Source: a virus
Reading direction: 5' to 3' (one strand)
IMG/VR virus record: IMGVR_UViG_3300042485_002236
Coordinates: 1-64,000 of that record
DNA length: 64,000 nt
Of this stretch, positions 40,763-49,682 are shown in pieces; positions within the stretch are counted from its first letter, which is position 1; each line of letters opens with the position of its first letter. The position numbers and the translations under genes are program-made. The notes under the pieces were generated by a model that did not search any database, was not told the DNA's origin, and saw only the letters and a program-made list of their open reading frames with translations.

Positions 40763-41901
40763 CGGTTAAAAAAATCTTTAATCTTATCGCAGACGTAATC
40801 TACATCCTCGATAGTCATTCCGTGGTGTGCTCCTAACAAGAAACCATTTTTCATAATAGTATCTGCGTTTTCGAAATCCTGTAAGAACTCTCTATAGGCT
40901 GGGTGACGGGTTACATTACCAGCAAACGTTACACGGGTCTGAATGTTATTATTTTCTAAGAATGTAAGTAGTTCAAAACGACGTTCAGTTTGCAGAGGAA
41001 GAGCAAGCCAGTTTGGTTTAATTGAATCATCTGGAAGGATTAGGTCTCCTACCCCATAGAGGTTCTCAATGTATCGTTCGATATTTGCTCTACGAATTTG
41101 TGCGAACTTTTTAAAACGGCTTAATTGAACTAGTCCGAAAGCAGCATTCATTTCACTTGCCTTCATATGATAGCCCAGTACCGAATATAGAAACTTGTGA
41201 TCGTAAGGAATACCGTCCACAATGTGGTTAAAGCGGTCGTCCATAATTTCAGAATCGTCTCCTAGGCGGCCCCAGTCTCTGTACTGAAGGGCTAACGTAA
41301 CGTGTTTCTTATCGTTAAACATAACCATGCCGCCTACTCCGCCGGCTGTAATAACGTGTGAGGCATAGAAGCTAGTAGTAGCAATATCAGACTCTAGAGT
41401 CTCTGTGATTGTATCAGCTGAGTCTTCGATTAGGTATATATCGGCTCTACCTAGTAGTCTAATTTCTTGCCTAAGACGCTTCCAATCAGGCTTGTTACCA
41501 ATGAGGTTTGGTAGCATAATTGCTTTTACATCCGGAGTAATAGCTGCTACTACTTGATCGAGATTAGCAACATAATCACTTAAGCTCACATCTACAAATA
41601 CCGGCCTGTATCCTAGCTGTAGGATAGGAGCTAGAGTAGTTGAGAATGTACAAGCAGGTGTAATAATCTTACTTCCCTTAGGTAGATTTAAAGCTGCAAT
41701 AGCTAATAAACAGGCAGATGACCCGGAGTTAACAAATAAACCGTACTTCTTACCAAAGCGGGCAGCAATCTTTTCTTCAAATTCACCCGACTTAGGACCT
41801 TGTCCTCCTAGCCATCCTGAACGGAGAGATTCTTCTACTGCTTTAATCTCTTCTTCTCCGTAAGATTCAAACTTATACGGAGCATACCAAATTTTTTTCA
41901 T
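40759..41901 (-). CDS. DegT/StrS-fold enzyme with His at the Lys site (3-dehydrase type)
   Basis: 380 residues. PLP/PMP-fold signatures: N58-S-G-S-S-A, D160 in LIEDSAD, and SFYASHVITAGGVGGMV where H182 replaces the PLP-binding lysine. That substitution marks the ColD/RfbH group, which remove the C3 hydroxyl of NDP-4-keto-6-deoxyhexoses, rather than aminotransferases. It would give a 3,6-dideoxy sugar. Neighbours are the RmlD-like reductase and a glycosyltransferase. Confidence 0.8.
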   Translation of the reverse strand: MKKIWYAPYKFESYGEEEIKAVEESLRSGWLGGQGPKSGEFEEKIAARFGKKYGLFVNSGSSACLLAIAALNLPKGSKIITPACTFSTTLAPILQLGYRPVFVDVSLSDYVANLDQVVAAITPDVKAIMLPNLIGNKPDWKRLRQEIRLLGRADIYLIEDSADTITETLESDIATTSFYASHVITAGGVGGMVMFNDKKHVTLALQYRDWGRLGDDSEIMDDRFNHIVDGIPYDHKFLYSVLGYHMKASEMNAAFGLVQLSRFKKFAQIRRANIERYIENLYGVGDLILPDDSIKPNWLALPLQTERRFELLTFLENNNIQTRVTFAGNVTRHPAYREFLQDFENADTIMKNGFLLGAHHGMTIEDVDYVCDKIKDFFNR

Positions 41902-42524
41902 AACGTACTGTAAAATTCGTTTTGTCGCTCCTGCCTATCAATATACTTGTGGTGACTCAGACTATACTCCACCTCTAAAGGCAATATAGCGTAAGTTTGG
42001 TATCCTTCCAACACTTCATGGACTTTATTTTTCCATTTAATCTTTCCATTGTTGGCATAGATCCTCCATTGGAGGTCGGGCCAGTTAACCCTTCCGTGAT
42101 TGTCAACAGTCCATCCCCACTTCCGGGTATGTTCCGAAGTTAGTCCATGAACTGTATTGACTCTAGGTACCCTTAGTACTTCTATTTCATTAGCCTCTAG
42201 TAGGGTGGGGAGGTATTGAAGTAAGTGTAGGTTAGGTACTTCGTCAGCATCGATCTGAAATATGTAATCTCCTAGACAGGCTTCCGTCAAAGCGTTCTTC
42301 ATATTAGCAAAATGCCCATCGAAGTGGTAATGTATAGAGCGGAATGGAGCAAAGGTATTAGAAGATAAGCTTCTTAAGTACTCATCAACTGACTTACTTC
42401 CATTATTGGAATCATAGAAGATAACTATCTCATCTTCTTTCCTCTTATTTTCAATCAGGTAAGGGAGTAGCCGCTGTATCTCTACAAGCTCATTACAAAC
42501 CGTTACAGCATAACTAATTTTCAT
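41898..42524 (-). CDS. Small family 2-type glycosyltransferase
   Basis: 208 residues. KISYAVTVCNELVEIQRLL, 'IVIFYDSNN' and 'YIFQIDADEVPNLHLL' (DxDE), the pattern of WaaE/KdtX-like GT2 enzymes. Overlaps the next gene by 4 bp. Confidence 0.85.
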   Translation of the reverse strand: MKISYAVTVCNELVEIQRLLPYLIENKRKEDEIVIFYDSNNGSKSVDEYLRSLSSNTFAPFRSIHYHFDGHFANMKNALTEACLGDYIFQIDADEVPNLHLLQYLPTLLEANEIEVLRVPRVNTVHGLTSEHTRKWGWTVDNHGRVNWPDLQWRIYANNGKIKWKNKVHEVLEGYQTYAILPLEVEYSLSHHKYIDRQERQNEFYSTL

Positions 42525-42961
42525 TACATTGCGTAAAACTCAATTACCTCTAGAGCATCCATAAAGTCTCTTTGCTTGAAGTTCCGGGCTCCTTTCATAT
42601 CCATTTTATGGGTCTGACCTTCAGGGTACTTGTGCTGTTCCTCTTTTAGAATCTCAATAGCTTTAACAGCAGTCCATACCCAGTTCTCCTTAGTAGTTCC
42701 GTCTATGAAAACCATCCCTCTACCCGGCAATGTCACCGTAGCAGGCATCCAGATGTTCCCGTCCTGGTCTTTATGAAGGAGGTCTTTGTAGAGCTCTGGA
42801 GAAGATTCTAAAGCATTCGTAGTAGCTTGACTGCCTTCAGTCATAACTGTTGAGGTTGTGAACCCGCACCCCATACAAAGCCACGTCGTTAGCTTGTCGG
42901 TGACGTGCTGTTCGTAGCAGGCATTGGAGCCACATCTCTTGCAATCGGTTAACTTATCCAT
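42524..42961 (-). CDS. Zinc-ribbon protein
   Basis: 145 residues. Two CxxC knuckles at the N-terminus (CKRCGS... and CMGCGF) form a zinc ribbon; the rest is unrecognised, with a helical C-terminus. Overlaps both neighbours. In a sugar island this may be a regulator or a phage protein trapped between two glycosyltransferases. Confidence 0.7.
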   Translation of the reverse strand: MDKLTDCKRCGSNACYEQHVTDKLTTWLCMGCGFTTSTVMTEGSQATTNALESSPELYKDLLHKDQDGNIWMPATVTLPGRGMVFIDGTTKENWVWTAVKAIEILKEEQHKYPEGQTHKMDMKGARNFKQRDFMDALEVIEFYAM

Positions 42962-44264
42962 TTATTTTTTTTAGTTTAGGTAGTTTAAGTTCTGGCAGTT
43001 CATCTACTTTCTGCAGTTTAGGAAGATTCAAAGTAGGAAGCTTGAGCTCTACCTGCTTGGTGAAGGTGGGGAGATTAGCTGTTAGAATTGTATCTAATTG
43101 CTCTGCCATCTTCTCCCAGCTAAAGCTTGTACGAGACTTATAACCCTGTCTTTTAGCCAGCTCTGCGTACTTTTTATAGTCTTCAAAGACAAGTCGGAGA
43201 GCGGTAGCTGCTTCAGAATCGTTAGGGGTAAACCATTGAGATTCTTTTAAAAGCATCTTATCTACTGCAGCGCTCTTATCAACATTGGTTAAGGTTCCGT
43301 TGACTAGATAGCAAAATTCCTTATCCAGGAAGTCAACATGACCGGACCAGTTGCAGGCAATAATAGGTTTGTTAATTAAACTGAACTCTAGTAGAGGTCT
43401 TCCGAAGCCTTCTCCCTTTGTGAAGCTAATCATTGCTTTTACTTTAGGGTGATTGTAGAGATGGTTAATCTCCTGATCGGACATCTCCCCGTGGATTATA
43501 TAGATGTTAGGTAGTGAACCTTTAACGGTCTTTCTTATAGCATCAATTTTTTGCAGCAGCTGATCCCTATCAAGGATAGAGGCATTAGCTGACTGAGTCT
43601 TTAAAATTAGAGCAGGTTGCTTTTTTTTATTCTTAAATACTTCTAAGAAAATTTTAACCATATACCCTACATTCTTTCTGTCTTGACCTACGTTACCTTG
43701 TAGCCAATGTCCTACAAATAGGTAGGCGAACTCTTCCTGAATGCTTTCGAGGTTAAACTTTGAAGTGGTCGGGAGGTACTTAGTGAGATCAGCTCCTTCA
43801 AATAATACCTCAACAGGTTTTTGTAACTTCACCTGTCCTTTGACTTTGCCGTTCTCTTCAATGTTAAACTGAGACCGTTGAAAGGTTTCTTTAGAATGCT
43901 CAGATGACACCAAGTTAAGGTCCATCCTATTCAAACCTTCAATCCAACTAGGATCACAAACAGTGGTTTCAATACCGGCTGTGATACCGATATTATAATC
44001 TCCTACTACCTGGAATTCGTTAGGTACTGTAATCTGAATCCAAAGGTTAGGTTTCCTTGTAATCGAAGGTACTATAAGGGAAGCGAGCTCATGCTCGGAA
44101 TGCTCTTTGAGATATCCGAATCGAGTACTGCCCCAGCGCTGACCTAAAATCTTAACATCGTACTTACCTGACTTAAGAAGAGCCTTAACGAGATCTCTTG
44201 ACCGCCCACCGTAACCGCTGTAAGTATCGATCGGGCAGCTAACTATAACTGAAATTTTATCCAT
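42954..44264 (-). CDS. Family 4-type glycosyltransferase
   Basis: 436 residues. GT-B architecture: N-terminal 'YSGYGGRSRDLVKALL', C-terminal 'ISFTKGEGFGRPLLEFSLINKPII' with the E-x7-E donor motif. An additional C-terminal tail holds short Leu/Pro repeats (KLPTLNLPKL...LKLPKLKK). Overlaps the second GT4 gene by one base. Confidence 0.85.
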   Translation of the reverse strand: MDKISVIVSCPIDTYSGYGGRSRDLVKALLKSGKYDVKILGQRWGSTRFGYLKEHSEHELASLIVPSITRKPNLWIQITVPNEFQVVGDYNIGITAGIETTVCDPSWIEGLNRMDLNLVSSEHSKETFQRSQFNIEENGKVKGQVKLQKPVEVLFEGADLTKYLPTTSKFNLESIQEEFAYLFVGHWLQGNVGQDRKNVGYMVKIFLEVFKNKKKQPALILKTQSANASILDRDQLLQKIDAIRKTVKGSLPNIYIIHGEMSDQEINHLYNHPKVKAMISFTKGEGFGRPLLEFSLINKPIIACNWSGHVDFLDKEFCYLVNGTLTNVDKSAAVDKMLLKESQWFTPNDSEAATALRLVFEDYKKYAELAKRQGYKSRTSFSWEKMAEQLDTILTANLPTFTKQVELKLPTLNLPKLQKVDELPELKLPKLKKING

Positions 44265-45709
44265 TAGTAGACTATTGGGTGTTTAACATATTTTTTTTCT
44301 ACATCCTTTACCTTAATGATATCGTAGCTGGTACGAGGAGTAAACTCCTGAAAAGTCCTATCAATATACTTAATAATATTTCTACCCATGTTATCAGCTG
44401 ACATCATTGATTCTTCTGATAGAGCCCACTCTCGGCCGGCTGCTCCTCTGCTCTGCCTCTCCTGGCTTGACATCTCATAGACCTTGAGGATAGCATCCGT
44501 TACATCTCTAAAGTCACATCTATCATCGAAGATGTAGGGAGTCGGAACTGAACCTACTAGTGAAATGTTAGAAGGGAAGACTGGTACTACCCACTCACCA
44601 TGCTCCTTATAAGTCCCCATATGGTTGGAAGGTACTTCAAATGAAGGAGTATACCATTCACCTTTGTGATCAACAAACCTCATCTGATCTTGCATCCCAC
44701 CGGTAACATTACCGATGATCATAGTCCCGGCCATCATAGATTCAGTCAGACTTAAACCCCAACCTTCGTTAGAAGAGATCAGCACAGTGACGTCGGCTAG
44801 ATTATAAAGCCAGTTCATTGATTCGGTACCGAGTCTTTCCTGAGAGAAGAATACATTCACGTATGATGAGTCGCATACAGCCTCTCTTACGGCATATAGA
44901 TCAGTTCCATTTTCGTCCACGGGCTGGGTATGCATTATCAGAGCACACTTCTTAGCTTTCTCAACACCAATCTTATCGCAGAAGTTTCGGTAGGCTAATA
45001 TAACATCACCGGGTGACTTACGTCTAATATTTCTAGAGTTCCAGAACACTACATAGTCGATCTCTTTGCCTTCAAAGATAGTCTTTCTAAACTCCTGATA
45101 CTTGTCAAAGTTCTTATACTCAGGAGTGATAGGAAAGAAATACTTTTGATTGATGCCGTGAGGAACATATTCAATAATTTTCTTACCAGCAGCTTCTTCT
45201 AATACAAGCTTATTAATGTTGGTAGTCTGCTTAGAGATTCCCATCAGCAAGTCACAGCACTCGTAGTAAGCCTTATTGTATAGCGGAGCCGGATAATCGT
45301 CCCAGATATTCAAGTACAGCAAAGGAATTTGTTGCCTGATCTCTCTTTCGATATCATACAACCAAGTCCAGTACCTGGGATCGGTGAAGTGCAGTATTGC
45401 ATCTGGCTTCTCAGTCCTGATAAGTTCCCTGACTATGTCAGCTGTCCCGTAACCGGATGTTGCATAAAGCTTAACACTAGCATCCTGAATTCCATTCTGT
45501 TTGTTTACATCTTCAGAGAGGTCGAAAGCTTTCTTCTCGTCAGGGTGCTTCATCGCCCCTCCTAGATTCACCCAGTTAAAGTGGTGGGAGGTACCTACTA
45601 CAATCTCTCTCGCCATAGTAGCGACTCCGGAGTGCAGCCTTATATCATCACATAGCAGAAGAATCTTCTTTCGATTTTTCTGCTCAATATAACCAAATTT
45701 GTCTTGCAT
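44264..45709 (-). CDS. Family 4-type glycosyltransferase
   Basis: 481 residues. 'VATMAREIVVGTSHHFNWVNLGG' acceptor-side motif, 'VPHGINQKYFFPI', 'VVFWNSRNIRRK' and 'VTVLISSNEGWGLSLTESMMAG' (donor site). First gene of the island; it begins on the last base of the small DNA-binding-protein gene. Confidence 0.85.
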   Translation of the reverse strand: MQDKFGYIEQKNRKKILLLCDDIRLHSGVATMAREIVVGTSHHFNWVNLGGAMKHPDEKKAFDLSEDVNKQNGIQDASVKLYATSGYGTADIVRELIRTEKPDAILHFTDPRYWTWLYDIEREIRQQIPLLYLNIWDDYPAPLYNKAYYECCDLLMGISKQTTNINKLVLEEAAGKKIIEYVPHGINQKYFFPITPEYKNFDKYQEFRKTIFEGKEIDYVVFWNSRNIRRKSPGDVILAYRNFCDKIGVEKAKKCALIMHTQPVDENGTDLYAVREAVCDSSYVNVFFSQERLGTESMNWLYNLADVTVLISSNEGWGLSLTESMMAGTMIIGNVTGGMQDQMRFVDHKGEWYTPSFEVPSNHMGTYKEHGEWVVPVFPSNISLVGSVPTPYIFDDRCDFRDVTDAILKVYEMSSQERQSRGAAGREWALSEESMMSADNMGRNIIKYIDRTFQEFTPRTSYDIIKVKDVEKKYVKHPIVY

Positions 45710-45891
45710 TATTTTATGTTTAAATCGTTCTGATTATGTACTTTGTTTCTAAACGTATCATCCGTAAGATAGAAAAAGATCGCTCTATCTGCCAACTTTT
45801 GGAATGAAAATTTATAGCGTACGCATTGAACTTTAAACTCATCGAATAACTGCTGCTCTACTTTGACGCTTGTCAGCTTTTTGTTGTCCAT
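45709..45891 (-). CDS. Small ribbon-helix-helix-like protein
   Basis: 60 residues. 'LTSVKVEQQLFDEFKVQCVRYKFSFQKLADRAIFFYL' shows the strand-helix-helix pattern of Arc/MetJ-type repressors common in phages. Preceded by a CTATTTATA motif and an AACAAAGGCT leader. Candidate regulator of the sugar island that follows directly. Confidence 0.65.
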   Translation of the reverse strand: MDNKKLTSVKVEQQLFDEFKVQCVRYKFSFQKLADRAIFFYLTDDTFRNKVHNQNDLNIK

Positions 45892-45914
45892 AGCCTTTGT
45901 TTTATATATACATA

Positions 45915-45923
45915 TATAAATAG
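45915..45923 (-). promoter_or_regulatory. Late-type CTATTTATA motif before 45709-45891
   Basis: Minus strand CTATTTATA, 24 bases above the ATG; first such motif ahead of the sugar island. Confidence 0.45.
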
Positions 45924-45930
45924 GCTGTGG

Positions 45931-46869
45931 CTACAGAATAGCTGCATTGCAGAGAGGGCTTTTGTTAAATGGACAGAATCTACAGTTGTTCTTTGATGCG
46001 TTCTTAGTAAAATCTTTTTCTATATATTCACCGGAGTTATTAAAGGCTTCCTCCACAAACCTATTCAAACCAGACATCACCTGTCCTCTTTTGATCTTTC
46101 CTGAAGCAGGTCGGAATTGCTGCACCCTCTTAGGTACGAACTCCCCTCCTTCAAATATTTTCCTTCTAACGATAAAAAATTCTACGTTGATGCTATCTAC
46201 ATCAGTACCGAACTGCTGGGCGAAGAATTCTTTATAGAATAGAATCTGAGAGATCTTAGTATCGCTTTTCTTCTCATAGTCACTCCATCCCTTGGTCGAA
46301 GTCTTGATATCTAATATCAAATACTTTCCTGTAACTTCGTTAAAGAAGACTAAGTCCAGGTAGGCTTTGAAGTATAGCCCGGGTTTAAGCTTCTGGATAA
46401 GCGGAATCTCTACCCCTACTAAGTATGTGCCCTTGGTGCTAAAGTAGATAGCTCGTTTCTTTTTTAGGTAGTCTAGTATCGCTATTCCGTCGTTGTGGAA
46501 TTCCTGGAGCTGAGCTGGAGTGGTGAAGTCTTTGTTTCCGTTACTAAACCTCTCCTTCTTGTAAGTCTTCTTTAACCGGTCCATAAGATAGGCCGGTAGA
46601 TCGATCTCATTAGAAGCTTTCACGGACTCATTAAAAAGTACATCAAGCCAGTTCTGGACTGTCTCATGAAGTGCAGTCCCGAAGACAGTATGGATGCTAG
46701 GAGTATAAGGTGCTAGCTTTTTCGGATACGAAAGGTACCACTGATGTGGACACGTACTGTAGATTGAGTATTGACTGTAGGAGATGTTTTTATTCTCCTT
46801 CGTGTCGTACTTCTCTACTTCATATTCACGAACCAGGCTTACCTCCTTAGGAAGTTTCTTTTTTGCCAT
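45931..46869 (-). CDS. PD-(D/E)XK nuclease, Cas4/RecB-like with Fe-S cysteines
   Basis: 312 residues. C40 in YSTCPHQW, the histidine-containing 'GTALHETVQNWL', E153, D172 in YLDLVF and D187-I-K189 form the catalytic set; C296, C299 and C307 with C40 can bind a 4Fe-4S cluster, as in Cas4 and AddB. Likely a DNA end-processing exonuclease in replication or recombination. No CRISPR array is in the window. Confidence 0.85.
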   Translation of the reverse strand: MAKKKLPKEVSLVREYEVEKYDTKENKNISYSQYSIYSTCPHQWYLSYPKKLAPYTPSIHTVFGTALHETVQNWLDVLFNESVKASNEIDLPAYLMDRLKKTYKKERFSNGNKDFTTPAQLQEFHNDGIAILDYLKKKRAIYFSTKGTYLVGVEIPLIQKLKPGLYFKAYLDLVFFNEVTGKYLILDIKTSTKGWSDYEKKSDTKISQILFYKEFFAQQFGTDVDSINVEFFIVRRKIFEGGEFVPKRVQQFRPASGKIKRGQVMSGLNRFVEEAFNNSGEYIEKDFTKNASKNNCRFCPFNKSPLCNAAIL

Positions 46870-46870
46870 C

Positions 46871-47230
46871 TTACTTCTTCCACATCCCCCTAGCTACTAA
46901 CTGAGCTATGATGCCGTAGTTAGCCAGGTCCTGGTAAGTATCCATCAAGGATTCGTTCTGAACACTTCGTCGATTAATAAGCAGATTCTTCCATCGGCTT
47001 ACTTTATCGGAGATCCGATACCAGAGCCCGGTCAGAGCAAAGCCAATCTCATCTTCAGTAGCGAGCTGGGTGCCTGCAGTGATGTTATGCATCCCGTAAT
47101 CAAGGTGCTTCTTAGCAAAGAGTTCTAGTTGCTCTTGCTGGATCTGAGTATATCCGTTATAGATGGTCGGGTATTCTTTCTTTAGAATCTCAACGGCGCT
47201 CGCTTGAGCAGTAACTTTCTTATCATTCAT
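46871..47230 (-). CDS. DUF1599-like protein (nucleotide-modification associated)
   Basis: 119 residues. 'FAKKHLDYGMHNITAG' and 'GLWYRISDKVSRWKNLL' plus 'ESLMDTYQDLANYGIIA' match DUF1599/Nmad1, a MazG-like all-alpha fold linked to nucleotide or DNA-base modification. It opens a two-gene unit with the Cas4-like nuclease; own promoter at 47235-47266. Confidence 0.8.
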   Translation of the reverse strand: MNDKKVTAQASAVEILKKEYPTIYNGYTQIQQEQLELFAKKHLDYGMHNITAGTQLATEDEIGFALTGLWYRISDKVSRWKNLLINRRSVQNESLMDTYQDLANYGIIAQLVARGMWKK

Positions 47231-47234
47231 AACC

Positions 47235-47266
47235 TTAATATACGAACTTTTGCTTAGAAGTTCAAC
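47235..47266 (-). promoter_or_regulatory. Early-type promoter for 46871-47230
   Basis: Minus strand GTTG, 20 nt, TATATTAA. Confidence 0.7.
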
Positions 47267-48363
47267 TATTCTTTGAGCCTACTTACTATTTCTATATCTC
47301 TTTTATCTATCTTGTATCTCTTATCTCCTACAACAATATCCCAAGTACGTCCAGCCTTATTTACTACTTTCTCAATTTTCATGTCTTTGTAATAGTGACC
47401 GGGTTGTCGAGCTAATTTTTGATAACTGTCTCCTGAGTATGTTTTAGAAGGGGCAGCTGGTGGCTGTTCTATAGCTAGGTCTTCTTGGTGTAGTTCTTGA
47501 ATACTTTCTCCTTCTAATATAGGAAGACTTTCAGGTACTTCCTCCTCTTCTTTAATCTTTAATTTAATCTGGGTAAATGCAAAATTAGCTGCTACTACTA
47601 GTGAAATTGCTAGGGGATCAAATACAAAAATTATAATTAAAAGCAAAGCATTTATAATCTTATCCATCGGTACTCCTGTTAATCCTGATAGATACTTTAA
47701 TGGGCCTAGCTCCCCGGCTGTCTCATTACCGGTATTAGTACTTACTATATCAGTTTCATATGTAAAAAGTTGATCGTTAAACTTATCTACCTTAGCGTTA
47801 ATTGCAGCTTGTCTCCCTATAGCCTGGTCTAACTGTTTTTCTAAAGCTGTTCTAGTAGCAGAAGATGTAGTAGTAATAAGGTTCCCGTCTTTATCCTTAT
47901 ATCGTATAACATTGTTAGCTAGTCCTGCTCTTAAATCACTCACCGCTCTGTTGATAGACTCTTTTTCAGAGGCATATACTGCTAGCTGCTCCTTTATGTT
48001 ATCCCTCTTTGTCTCTATAAGGGCAATTTTAGCGTCAATATTGCTGGCTTTGTTAGCTGTTTCTTGATAAGCGGCTGATAAGAAGCCGTAGATGCCCATA
48101 GAAGTTATAATAATAAGCACTACAGTAGCAACTGCAAGGTATGTTCGCAGCCCTTTATTTAATTTATCCCAATACTGGTATAATAAAGAAGCTGTTACTA
48201 GTTTAGCTACTTCGAGAGAGCCGGCCATGATTGCTACTTCTAGAGCGGCGCCAGCAAATAACTTAGTTAATCCACTAACAGAATAAAATGCAGCGGATGC
48301 AGAGACTGATAGTGCTGATAGTCCTACAAGTATTGGGAAGAGGTATGGCTTTAACTTCTGCAT
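47266..48363 (-). CDS. Multi-pass membrane protein with central coiled coil
   Basis: 365 residues. Three membrane segments in the first 105 residues, a long coiled coil (about 110-215), another membrane pair near 235-275, then an acidic linker and a basic small C-terminal domain. Follows the holin gene by 38 bp behind a fused terminator/late motif. Possibly a lysis regulator or membrane scaffold; unrecognised. Confidence 0.7.
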   Translation of the reverse strand: MQKLKPYLFPILVGLSALSVSASAAFYSVSGLTKLFAGAALEVAIMAGSLEVAKLVTASLLYQYWDKLNKGLRTYLAVATVVLIIITSMGIYGFLSAAYQETANKASNIDAKIALIETKRDNIKEQLAVYASEKESINRAVSDLRAGLANNVIRYKDKDGNLITTTSSATRTALEKQLDQAIGRQAAINAKVDKFNDQLFTYETDIVSTNTGNETAGELGPLKYLSGLTGVPMDKIINALLLIIIFVFDPLAISLVVAANFAFTQIKLKIKEEEEVPESLPILEGESIQELHQEDLAIEQPPAAPSKTYSGDSYQKLARQPGHYYKDMKIEKVVNKAGRTWDIVVGDKRYKIDKRDIEIVSRLKE

Positions 48364-48367
48364 ATAT

Positions 48368-48376
48368 TATAAATAG
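48368..48376 (-). promoter_or_regulatory. Late-type CTATTTATA motif before 47266-48363
   Basis: Minus strand CTATTTATA four bases above the ATG, and directly following the T tract of the terminator at 48377-48396. Confidence 0.55.
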
Positions 48377-48396
48377 AAAAAGCCCGTAAGGGCCTT
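48377..48396 (-). terminator. Intrinsic terminator between holin and membrane-protein genes
   Basis: Minus strand GCCC/GGGC stem with TTAC loop, then TTTTT running into the late-type motif. Confidence 0.7.
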
Positions 48397-48401
48397 ATCT
48401 T

Positions 48402-48818
48402 TTATTCTTTTCTTTCTCCTTTGTGAGGATCTATTCGATCTAAGATCTTATTTAGATCCCCTATCTGAATGTAGCCTGACATCGAAGCATTCTTAAGAGC
48501 ACTTATAAGCTGTAGAAGTATGAAAGGTACGATAATGGTTTCAGATAACCAACTGGTACCTGCAAATCCTTTCTCTACCATCAGTATGACAGTCAGCAGC
48601 ACCACCCAAGTTATTGCTCTCTGCAGCACCTTCACAGCCTTAAAGGTCTTGAAGCCCTCTCTCTTGATCCCGGCTATAATTCCGAAGAACCCATCCACAA
48701 ACACTACAGCAATCAGAGCAAGATACTGCTCAAAATTACCCATTGTCAGCTCTAGAAAATAAGAGCAGCCGAATGAAAGAGAAGTGGTGATGGAAAGAAA
48801 GATGGCAGTTTGTTTCAT
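48402..48818 (-). CDS. Holin (phage holin 4 / TcdE-like family)
   Basis: 138 residues, about three to four membrane segments. 'VVFVDGFFGIIAGIKREGFKTFKA' is the D-G-x-x-G-x-x-x-G-x-K signature of this holin family. It would form the inner-membrane lesion releasing the endolysin; its start shares one base with the endolysin stop. Confidence 0.82.
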   Translation of the reverse strand: MKQTAIFLSITTSLSFGCSYFLELTMGNFEQYLALIAVVFVDGFFGIIAGIKREGFKTFKAVKVLQRAITWVVLLTVILMVEKGFAGTSWLSETIIVPFILLQLISALKNASMSGYIQIGDLNKILDRIDPHKGERKE

Positions 48819-49429
48819 TACTTTACGTACTCGAAGTACTTCTTGGTCTTGGCATTTCTGTCTTCAAGTCCGTGAGTACCGCCGTTGATGCGCTTGGTGA
48901 GCTCTAGGATAGCTGCATCGTTGATGCCCTTATCACAGATAGTCCATAGCTTATTTCTTTCAAAGAAAAACATAGCTGATTCGAAAGCATACTTAGTTGC
49001 AACCGTATCAGGGTTAGTCAAGACCTCGTCATTGCCTAAGTACTTTGCAAATGCTTCGTAGTTGGCTTTACCAGTCAACTGAAGAGCTCCTCTGCCTCTG
49101 AACTTGTATCCATCTCCTGATGCTTCAGCTCCGTTGCCCATCCTGTCGGCGTAGACTCGGTTTGCAATCTTTTCAGGCTGGCGGGCGTAAGACTCTTCGA
49201 GGTTACCGGGGAAGTACTTGCCGAAGATACCTTGCAGGCCTTGGGCGGAGTAGTTTAGGTTCTCTGAAAATGCTTTGAAGCCTCCTGTTTCGTGGGCTGT
49301 TTGAGCGAAGAAGTGAGCTGCTCTCACTGGAGTCAACTTATAAAACTCCATTGCTTTCTTCATTGTTCCGGGACCAAAAGCGCCGTCAGCAGCTATACCC
49401 ATCTTCTCTTGTAAACTTTTTAAGCTCAT
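48818..49429 (-). CDS. Endolysin, peptidoglycan-binding plus GH19 domain
   Basis: 203 residues. Residues 1-30 look like a PG_binding_1 helix ('LQEKMGIAADGAFGPGTMKKAM'); the remainder is a GH19 chitinase-type lysozyme with the catalytic E47 in AHETGGF and 'FRGRGALQLTGKANYEAF'. It cleaves peptidoglycan; no signal peptide, so holin-dependent. Confidence 0.9.
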   Translation of the reverse strand: MSLKSLQEKMGIAADGAFGPGTMKKAMEFYKLTPVRAAHFFAQTAHETGGFKAFSENLNYSAQGLQGIFGKYFPGNLEESYARQPEKIANRVYADRMGNGAEASGDGYKFRGRGALQLTGKANYEAFAKYLGNDEVLTNPDTVATKYAFESAMFFFERNKLWTICDKGINDAAILELTKRINGGTHGLEDRNAKTKKYFEYVK

Positions 49430-49439
49430 AATCTAATTT

Positions 49440-49682
49440 TTAATCGTTATTCTCTTCTTTCTTTCCTCCGAAAATCTTTCCTGCCTCTGCAATACCAAAT
49501 GCACCTAGCGTAATCATTACAAATGAATTAAAGATTGTATCGCTGATTACCAGTTGGTTACCTAAAATACCTGTTACTATGTCTGCTCCTGCGAAGATAG
49601 CCATCACCGAGAATGATAAAAAGCCAACGATTGTCTTCTCGTTGAAGTCATTTTTATCTTTAAAAATGTCCCAAAATGCCAT
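49440..49682 (-). CDS. Small membrane protein, holin-like
   Basis: 80 residues with two membrane segments (about 18-40 and 46-70) and a charged C-terminus. Placed directly upstream of the endolysin; may be an antiholin, second holin or pinholin. No known family. Confidence 0.7.
   Translation of the reverse strand: MAFWDIFKDKNDFNEKTIVGFLSFSVMAIFAGADIVTGILGNQLVISDTIFNSFVMITLGAFGIAEAGKIFGGKKEENND

Noticed and set aside
40759-41901. Ordinary DegT/DnrJ aminotransferase
   Set aside because: The PLP lysine position is His182, which points to the dehydrase group.
45931-46869. CRISPR-associated Cas4 with array
   Set aside because: No direct-repeat array or other cas gene in the window; read as a stand-alone nuclease.
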